Shown: positions 55,821 to 64,000 of the stretch, piece by piece
Position numbering within the stretch: the first letter of the stretch is position 1
How the letters are laid out: every line of letters begins with the position of its first letter
Source of the DNA: Darksidea phi
Lineage: Eukaryota; Ascomycota; Dothideomycetes; Pleosporales; Lentitheciaceae
Direction of reading: 5' to 3'
Assembly: GCA_030770425.1 (NCBI GenBank)
Contig: JASJFT010000004.1
Coordinates: forward strand, 496,001 to 560,000
DNA length: 64,000 bases
Made by a program: the position numbers and the translations under genes
Notes under the pieces: generated by a model
What the model saw: only the letters and a program-made list of their open reading frames with translations
The model's database searches: none
Told to the model about the DNA's origin: nothing

Positions 55821-56544
55821 GTTTCCGACGGCGAACAAAGGTGGGAGAGTGCGGTGTTGAAGGAAGAAGGTGAAAAAGTAGAAAAAGCTACCCTGGCAAA
55901 GACTGGGTCACTCCATCGCGCCTGCGTCAGCTGAAGCAAAGGCGGCGCGGGGCACAATGACGTCAAAACCCCTGCTACCCACCCTTTGAACTCTTCAACG
56001 CAACCCAATCTACCATTTCGTACATGCTCGTCCCAGATATGCGTCTACGGTATGCGGTGCATGCCCAAACCAACCTCCATTGCGCGAGGCTTTGCTAGTT
56101 GCATAGCCACATGCCCCACCTTGATGCCTTGGAGGGGTAGTTCAGCTGAACCCGCGCCATGCGAAGCTACCCTTGCTTACTCGCTCACCTCCCAATTAGG
56201 CCAATGCGATGCAATGCGACGACGCACAGTTTGTGGCCGTGCTGCACCTAAGGCTCGGGTCGAGCAACCTCACGTGCCGGAGCTGAGCGGCCGCCTACTG
56301 CTGCCTTGCCAGCTTCAGCTTCGCGGGATATACACCCAAGACCTCGTGCACTATCAATAATATCTCATTTCTTCCTCCATCGAATTTTACGGTGCTTCTC
56401 TTACCGAATCAAACCATTCTCATCCCGGGTCGCATGCACGACGTTCTGTCCCAGCACTAGCCTTCTCGTCCCATCCACTTCGCAGCACTATACTCTTATC
56501 GCTTCTCCGCTTGAGCCTTAACGGCTTACCCGTCCCTCTTGGCC
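55821..56544. promoter_or_regulatory. Divergent promoter of het-C and the ankyrin gene
   Basis: 724 bp between opposed start codons. No gene recognised inside and no specific factor site is claimed. Confidence 0.5.
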
Positions 56545-59500
56545 ATGGAGTCCTTGGGACTAACCGAGCGGACATCATCTTTTGTCGAAGAACCAGCCGA
56601 CCTTCAACTCCGAAGTGCCGAGAAGAAAGTCATCTTTGAGCTACCTCTCCATCACCGACCACACAAGCTGAACGATATTGCCGAAGAAGCCGAACTGGAA
56701 TTTGGGGAAGACAGCTTCTGCGATTCATATCACGTCCACACCCAAAAAATCGAAGAACAGGCCAATGAAAGTACTGGAAAGATCCAATGCGACCCTGACG
56801 TGGACTACCCGGGACTCTTCAAAGCCATTGTACGCGGTGATGTAGGTTTCGTGAAGAGCCAGCTCGAGCTAGGAGTGGATCTTGAGAGGAAGACGGACGA
56901 TGACTTCAGCCCACTCGTTATCGCCATCATGCAAGACCAGATTGATATCGCAACGCTTCTACTCGAGTGTGGTGCTAGTGTCCATAGTCGATCCAGAAAA
57001 TTGCCCGTCTTGATACACGCCGTCATGAAATCCAATCGTGGACTCCAGTTGATGCAGCTGCTACTCGACCAGGGTGCCGTTCTGAACACGATCTCGGGCC
57101 GGGATCGGAAGAACGCCCTGCACTGGGCTGCCTCTGAAGGCATGGTAGAGGCTGTAGACTTTCTCATCAGCAAGGGAATGGACATGGAGGCGAAATGTTC
57201 CAAAGGACGAACTCCACTTGCCCTTGCCGCGGAGGCTGGCCATGACGATGTTGCGAAGATTCTGTGGGCACAAGGTGCAGACATACAAACCAAGAGCGAC
57301 AACGGCGGGACGCCTCTCATATGGGCAGCCTGCAGGAACAATCTAGAGATGCTCAAGTTCCTGCTAGAGAAGGGTGCCAGCATCGATCACAAAGACAAAA
57401 ACGGCCACAGTGAGTTCTTTGGGCCTTCACATTACATTGATGAATTATTTTGTTAACCGTGAAACAGCTGCTCTCTCCTTGGCAAGCCACTTCGGTCACA
57501 ACGAGATTGTCAAGGCATTGATCGACGCCGGCGCAGATATCAACACACGTAGCGAAAAGCCGAAAGGTTGCACACCAGCCATGGCAGCGGCCTGCACCAA
57601 CTCCGTTGATGTCCTCAAGACTTTGATCGCTCGTGGTGCTAACCTCATGCTATGCTCCACCCAGGGGGATACAGCCTTAGATATTGCACTGATTGAGCGA
57701 AAAGAAGATTCTGTGAAGATCCTTCTGCAAGCTATGGGAGGCGAAAATTACCCCCAGGATAGCGTTGCTCTTCAGATCGCCATGGCCAATGGTCACGCGA
57801 TGATTAAAGCACTCATGGCAACTGCATCCCTCATGTACTCGTACATGGAGTACGGAGTGCGCAATGAATACATGTGGATGACTTGGGTGCTGAGGCAAGG
57901 CGGTGATATTCTGAAGCAAGCCGCCATGGCAAAGATGTTGCATGCAGCAATGGAGGACCATGACCTACCCATGATCAAAGCTCTTCTAGATCATGGTTGC
58001 GATGTGGATCTCCACCTCGAATCTGGCCATACTTGTCTATCTTTCGCCGTCGGTCACCGCGACCTCGAGCTAACAAAAATGCTGTTAGACGCTGGAGCTG
58101 ATCCGAATAAGCCAATTCCTGACCCGGAAGGCCACAACTACACGCCCTTCGACCATGCAATTATTGACTTGCAAGATGGCCTTGACACCGAAGTAGTCGA
58201 CTTACTCCTCGCGAGCGGCCGCTGTTGCATTAACAAGGGTCGAGACCCTGAATCCACAGCATTCTCGTTCATCCTTGACAAGTCTCAAGAATGGGCACCG
58301 GGTGTTGCAGACCGTCTCGCGATCCGCATGATCAATTCTGTCCCAAACGTGGACGATGAACGAGACGACATCGGGTGCACTCTACTTCACGTGGCCGTAC
58401 ATCACCAACGTGTGGACTTTGTGGACCTTCTACTCAGCAGAGGAGTTGATATTGAAGTCGTCGGGAACGCTGGCTACACCGCATTCGTCCAAGCATGTCA
58501 GTACAGTCCCAAAATGGTTCCTATGCTGCTCGAACGTGGAGCAAATGTCCATGCAAAGTACAATTCCAACGCCGGTGCTTTGCATGCCGCAGCTGCTGAA
58601 GGAAACATCGACACGTTGGAGCTCTTGATTGACCTGGGGATGGATATTGAAGAGCAGACACTCAAAGGATACACACCACTTGCATGTGCGTTGACGTGGG
58701 GACGGGAAGAGGCTGCTATGTGTCTATTGAAGCATGGGGCCAGTGTTAGTTGGTCCACGCTGGATAGACACCAGACGGCTTTGCACTTTGCGGCAAGGAA
58801 TGGGCTGGAGTTGGCTATGGAGGAACTCTTGAAATTAGATGTTAACGTGAACGCATTGGATGACAAGGGTTGGGGCCCGTTGCACGAGGTATGTCCATTG
58901 GTTCCCCCTGCTCACAACCTACTAATCCAAGGACAGGCTTGCGCAACCGGGACACGAAAAGTCGTCAGGACTCTCCTAGAAGCGGGCGCCGATATAGAAC
59001 TTGCACTTCCCAACGGTGACCGTCCCCTCCACGTCGCTCTCATCAACGAGAACGAAGAATTAGCTCTCCTTCTTCTCGACCGCGGCGCCGACATCTACGC
59101 CTTCGCGTCTAGAAACCGGTCCCCGCTACACATAGCAGCCGACTACAACTTGCCATCCGCAGTCTTAGAGCTCCTTGACCGCGGTCTAACCACTCAAATT
59201 GATCACATCGATGAGTCTACCTGGACCCCGCTCTGCTGCTGCGGGCATGTCGATATTGTAGAGATCCTCCTCGAGCACGGTGCTAACGTTCATTACGCCG
59301 ATAGAGACGGCTGGACACCGTTACATCAGGCCGTGCATAATGGCGAGGAGGATGTTGCGCTAGCACTGATTGCTGCCGGGGCGAAATTAGAAGATAGGAC
59401 ACGTGATGATGGGTTGAATGTGCTTGAGAGGGCGGCGGATCTGGGGGAGTGGCAGAATGCGGCGAAGGAGAGGCCGATTAGTGTGGAGATGTTGACTAGG

Positions 59501-59692
59501 GCGGTTGCCCGGAGGAGGAGTAGGCTTATGAGGGAGCGGAAGGCGCGATGGTTAGAGCAGAAGAGGGCAGAAGAGGAGAAGCGGATGGAGGAAAAACGGA
59601 AGAAACAGGAGGAGGAGGAGAGGAAGAAGGAAGAGGAGCAGGAGCTTGACGGTTTGGACGGCGAGTTTGAGCTTGTTGAGATGGAAGATTGA
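56545..59692 (+). CDS. Large ankyrin-repeat protein
   Basis: Three exons: 56545-57409, 57468-58888 and 58937-59692; 1013 residues. The second intron (48 nt, GTATGT...CTACTAATCC...ACAG) is stop-free and in frame, but its TACTAA branch site and the continuity of the ankyrin unit (WGPLHE/ACATGTRKVVRTLLEA) argue for splicing. About 90 N-terminal residues are non-repetitive. From about residue 90 to 930 there are some 20 ankyrin units with the pattern GxTPLxxAxxxGxxxxVxxLLxxGA, interrupted by a few degenerate ones (around the MYSYMEYGVRNEYMWMTWVL segment). The C-terminus (about 935-1013) is a highly charged coil rich in Arg, Glu and Lys ending in DGEFELVEMED. No NACHT, HET or other catalytic domain is encoded, so it is a stand-alone scaffold; partner unknown. 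Confidence 0.92.
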
Positions 59693-60496
59693 AGTGGGTC
59701 TACACTCTTATCGAGTGGAGGATAATGTTTATTGGCGTTGGGGTTCTAGTGGCCTTGGACGCCTTTCTTTTCTTGACTAGTGTTTTGACTAGTATTGGGT
59801 ATGCAACAAGGCTCAAATTTGCACTCCACGCTGCCTGCCGTCTCCATTCCATGCAGGCTTAAATCGGTATACCAAACTGCGTTCATCTCGGTGCGTGATA
59901 ACAACGCCGTAAACACTCGTATTGATCGTAGCCTGAGATTCGACTTAATCGTTCAACAAACGACGTACTCGCTCTACATTTCGAGAAGGATGCAAATTTG
60001 TTCCTTAACATCGATGCTCTAAGCTCTAGCTCTAAGCCCTGAGCCCCCGAACCCCGTGGCCACGACTGAGCTGAGGCAACCAATGTACGGACATTGTTAC
60101 TCAAACCATCATTTTAGGAAGAATAGAGTAAGATGGTTTGAATGGAGTGGAGTGGAGTGATTTCCGCATTTCTAAATACCCTTTTCTTCCTTTGGAAATG
60201 TCTGTATAGCGTATGTGAATAAGAGTAGCAGGGAGAGGGGGAACGAAGGGGTGAAGATGACAAATCCAACCGTTGTTGCCGACGGATAGGGCGGGTGCGG
60301 ATGCGGCGTAGGCATTATGCCTGTACCTCGTTCTATACTATACTAGACTATACTATACTATATTCTTACATGCGCACTATTCCCGCGCGACGAGTTCCAG
60401 CTCCCGTAATATAAGGACGTCCTACCCATCTTATCCTGCAACCCCACCACAGCTCTAAATTTTCCACCGAAAAACCCCCAAGGGTAACAAATCGAA
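59693..60496. other. Intergenic region before the aldo-keto reductase gene
   Basis: 804 bp, no gene recognised. An AT-rich CTATA run lies at 60332-60365, about 130 bp before the start codon. Confidence 0.5.
60332..60365. repeat. CTATA-type simple repeat
   Basis: Imperfect repeats of CTATA/TACTA units. It may overlap the core promoter of the reductase gene. Confidence 0.6.
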
Positions 60497-61684
60497 ATGG
60501 CACCAGGTCTCATCTTCGGCACAGCAACTTTCGGCATGCCGCCGCCCTCCTTCCCCACCGCCTCCTCGATACTCACGCTCCTCCAGACGCTCCGCACGCT
60601 CGGAATAACGCGTCTAGACACGGCGGCGCGGTACCCACCGCTGCATCCGGGTCGAGCTGAAGAACTGATTGGCGAGGTTGGAGAGGTTGGTAAGGCGTTT
60701 GATGTGGATACTAAGGTGTATACGGATACAAGGGGGGATGGGAGTGGGGATTTGGAGAGGGCGAGGATGGAGAGGAGTGTTTGGGGCAGTGTGGGGAGGT
60801 TGGGGAGGGGCGGGGTGAGTTGGCTTTTCCTACTTTTTCTGTGTTTGGGGGTGGAGAGTTGGTGTGTGGGCTGTGGTGAGATTGGGCAGTGTTGATCAGG
60901 TTTGTAGGTAAATGTGTTGTATGCGCATCGAGCGGATCCTGCGACGCCGTTGGAAGAGCAGGTTAGGAACTTTAATGAGCAGATTGAGTTGGGACGGTGT
61001 AAAGCTGTAAGTCGCCTTGCGATATTCATCTGGTACCGAGGAGAGCGGCTTTGGTGAGCAATTACTTACGATATCTATTAGTGGGGCGTATCTAACGTCC
61101 CGCCCGAAATGCTAGAGCAGATGCTTCAGATCTGCGAAGAGAAGGGTTTACAGAAGCCGAGCTGTTATCAAGGAGACTATAGTCTTATTACGCGGGGGAT
61201 GGAGACGAAATTGCTGCCTCTGTTACGCGCTCATAGGATGACGTTCATTGGCTTCCGGTGCGTCCAGCATCCGACATACTAGACAGACTTGGTAGCATTA
61301 ACGCAGCATAGCCCCTTAGCCGCTGGATTCCTGACCGGCAAACTCGCCAACAACCAAGCGGCGGGCACGCGTTTCGACCCGTCCAACCCTCTAGGCCCGG
61401 TCATGACGAAGACCTTCGAAGCCGAGGAACTGCACGCGGGCGTGAAGAAGTTTGACGCAGCGGTGAGAGAATACGGGCTGTCGCCTGCTGAGGTAGCGAT
61501 AAGATGGCTTGCGCATCACTCTGCGTTAGGGGAGGAAGATGGGATTATTCTGGGGGCGAGTAGGGTTGAGCAGATTGTCGAGACGGTGGGGTTTATTAGG
61601 AAAGGGCCGCTAGATGAGGGGTTGGTGGCTGTTGCGGAGGAGCTTTGGGAGGGGGTTAAGGGTGTGAGAGGGGAGGTGGTATGA
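60497..61684 (+). CDS. Aldo-keto reductase (AKR7/aflatoxin-aldehyde-reductase-like)
   Basis: Four exons: 60497-60814, 60908-61006, 61082-61257 and 61312-61684; 321 residues. The last acceptor was placed at the CATAG before CCCCTTAGCC because it alone restores FIGFRPLAAGFLTGK; the AG five bases upstream would shift frame. The barrel shows GLIFGTATFGMP near the start, RLDTAARYPP with the catalytic Asp and Tyr, DTKVYTD with the catalytic Lys, and NVLYAHRADPATP with His. WGVSNVPPEMLEQM, LAAGFLTGK and GIILGASRVEQIVE (NADPH-binding side) follow. The enzyme should reduce aldehydes or ketones with NADPH in the cytosol; the short FxTxx start and the LHAPD-like motif fit the AKR7 group. Substrate unknown. 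Confidence 0.92.
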
Positions 61685-64000
61685 TGGAAGGATGGCGAGT
61701 TGGAGTGTGATACGACGGTTTAGATGTATGTTTCCTGCTTACAAAGTAAGCGTCCGGACGTGTATCTAGAGACAGGTGCCATTCATGCAAGACACAGGCT
61801 CCTTTGAGCATGGATGCTCCTGCGGGGTAGTCCGTTACGCGGACATCTTGATACCATGACTAGCAGCTAGCATTCTGACGCAATTGTGGCGACTAGGTCG
61901 TACCTCTCGCATCGGTGTTTCAGATCGAGACGGGAATCGTCCTTATGGAGGGAGAGGTGGGGGTCTATGGTCTATACTGGCAGTCTTATGGCGGGTACTT
62001 GTCGATAGGAGATACTCTGGGACGGGGGTTGGGGTACCCTTGTTGCTCGGTGACATGCACATGGGCAGCAAGTATTTGGTAGCGAGGAAATGAGGAAGGA
62101 ATACCCTTGAGATTAAGGTAAAGTGTGTGGTTGTGACTGCCTTGTCTGCGGTTGTATTGCGGTTGCGACGGTGACGTGAGGCAGGCACAGCGGACCGGTG
62201 TGCAAAGAGAGCTGGACGCACCCATATAGTGTTCAGAGAAATTTTTGAGCATTGCCGACGTGTTGAAACAAAAAGACTAAATTCGGGTTTATCTACTGTG
62301 TATGGGTTGCATCATGTTGCATTGGTATTGGCGAGAGAAGCCGCCGCGCTCTGCCGTAAAAGGAAGGCACGCTTCGTACCCGCACCCGCATGCTCTTTCC
62401 TTATTTCACAGGCGAGAGGGTGAGCTTATTTTGACCACAGCAGAGTCATTTCCGATGGACTCGCTGCGGCGAATTGACTGTTTGATCGTCGTGATCTGTT
62501 AGTGAGGGCATTGGTGGATGTTCGCGGTGATTTGGGGGTTGGTCTGGATGGAGGACTGGAAGCTGGAGGTTATATTTGGATGCTGTTTTGTCTAGATTAA
62601 AATTAGTTGTTACACGTAAGAAAGCGAAATTGGTAGACGACACCGGTACCACGGATGACGATGATGTGCTGATGGTGAGATGGCGAGCAGAAGAGAGGCC
62701 GTTTGGGCGCATCGATGGGCGAACGTCCAACCATCCCGAGCCTCCAAACCTCGGCCCTTGTTGAAACATCTGCATCTAGAGACTGTGCTTGACTCGCAGC
62801 TGCAGAGTCCGCTATCGAAGGCGGTTGTTCGGTGAACCCGTGACCGTGGCTTGCGACTTGCGTATCGCAATGTCACCGGCTAGGCACGCGAACCCCAGTA
62901 GCTGGAGGAAGCCCAGGGGCATGCGATGCACGCTTCGCTCTGCATCCTCACATGGCTCGCGATCTCGAGAAGGGGAACTGGTCCATCATGGCATGTGGCG
63001 CGTGAGAGGTAGATTGCGGCTGGGGAATAGGAGTTTTATGCCATCAGGATAATGAAGCAGAACAGCGACTAATCCAAGCACAACTCCGGTCAGCCCCCGC
63101 AGCGCTGCGGAAAGGTGTTAGGGGATTTTTGCAGTCTGGGACCTTGTGGCGGTGTGTCGAGGGAAACGAGATTGGTCGGTTAGTTTGATGCTGGGGTCAA
63201 GATGCCGTGCGAAGCGTGAAGGGAAACATTCGTGGCGGACCTGCCGCCGAAGGTCCTTTGTGCGAGGACGAGACGACAAGAAGAGACGACAAGAGTTGGC
63301 GACTACTTGTGACACGTCTTCGTGTGGCAGCTTGGACTGTCAAACCGTTTTGCCGTGGTTGAGCTCGGAGGCCGGGAGCCATAGGGAGCCCCTTTTCACG
63401 TGAGCGCGACTCGCTGACGCTCTGGGCCGCCGCCTGTAGATCGGCCAGGGCATTTTAGCAATCACACCACCCATGACCCTGTCAACGCTCTCAACGCCTC
63501 GATCCGGAAGTGCCCCTCACAGATGTTTCAATACATCGAGCAGATGCGGCCGTCACCACGCAGCGCTGTGCTGCCCTCACACAGGCGACTCGCCGGCCGT
63601 TGCTTTTGGATTCGAGGAGTACGACTGCAGGGCGGATTATGTTCGGTAATGAAGCCAACGCTACTTCGATGATGCACGTATGGCCCGCTTCAGCCCATAC
63701 GGCGTGCGGTGGGCGGGCAGCTTGGTCAACGCTACGGAAGGGTTAGGCGCAAGGGTCTGGCTGCTGTAAACGGCGATCGGCGATGCACCGTGGCTCCCAT
63801 TCGCTGCATGGCGTCGCCTAACGAGGGGCGCTTGTCGGATACCGTCTAGCGCCGAGCTTGGGCCGGCTGCCATATCTGCCAATGCTCAGATGCGCACCGG
63901 GCGGGAGTTGTGCAGAGGCAGAGGCTGGCGATGGTTGGGATAAATGCGCTGGTGTTGTGCGGAGGAAGAAGGTGTGGCGAGGCGTGGTACTCGGGACAGC
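61685..64000. other. Terminal intergenic region, no gene recognised
   Basis: 2.3 kb to the window edge. Frames are short, overlap on both strands and translate to low-complexity sequence. A gene may start beyond the edge. No RNA gene or repeat was recognised. Confidence 0.45.

Noticed and set aside
60358..61029. 223-codon - strand frame
   Set aside because: Antisense to exon 1 of the aldo-keto reductase; low-complexity Ser/Pro translation.

Overview
The window is nuclear DNA from a filamentous ascomycete. Evidence: many short GT-AG introns (mostly 45-140 nt) with CTRAC-type branch sites, fungal-only families (Zn2Cys6 regulator, HET-C, SLATT_fungal-like, fungal P-loop GTPases), and repeat DNA whose differences look like RIP (C-to-T/G-to-A). 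Protein style and gene density suggest Dothideomycetes, probably Pleosporales; that placement is an inference. No rRNA, tRNA, CRISPR array or intact transposon was recognised. Exon junctions were placed by hand from frame, splice signals and family knowledge.

Layout. 1-5.8 kb: a Zn2Cys6 transcription factor with a polyQ N-terminus, then a long gene-poor stretch. 5.8-10 kb: two spliceosome genes, clf1 (-) and prp31 (+), head to head on a 447-bp promoter. 11.4-12.9 kb: a very divergent 14-3-3-like protein (-). 13-18 kb: mostly empty except for a 55-residue Cys-rich protein. 18.3-24.1 kb: a 14-TM-type MFS exporter (+), a disordered fungal protein (-) and a PET8-like mitochondrial carrier (-). 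24.4-25.9 kb: AT/TA-rich, probably a RIP-degraded repeat. 26.3-30.4 kb: a fungal SLATT-like 2-TM protein (+), a small mitochondrial protein (-) and a small Ser/Pro-rich fungal protein (-). 32-40 kb: cyclin C/Ssn8 (-), an EF-hand SCaMC/Sal1-type carrier (+), a Qc-SNARE (-) and a RING/TRAF-zinc-finger protein (+). 41.3-43.2 kb: a second MFS transporter (+). 44.6-48.3 kb: two paralogous AIG1-like GTPase/coiled-coil proteins, tail to tail. 48.9-56 kb: a TilS-type tRNA(Ile)-lysidine synthetase (-), Hsp10 (+) and HET-C (-). 56.5-61.7 kb: a 1013-residue ankyrin protein (+) and an aldo-keto reductase (+). 61.7-64 kb: no gene seen.

Themes. Housekeeping genes (splicing, Mediator kinase module, mitochondrial import and folding, vesicle fusion) alternate with genes of recognition or stress flavour (SLATT-like, GTPase pair, HET-C, ankyrin). 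The most unusual observations are the convergent GTPase paralogues, one with a propeller-like repeat tail; the loss of phosphopeptide-pocket residues in the 14-3-3-like protein; very small exons in het-C and hsp10; a perfect heat-shock element before hsp10; and a recurrent abrupt switch from C-rich to G-rich sense strand near the 3' end of many coding regions.
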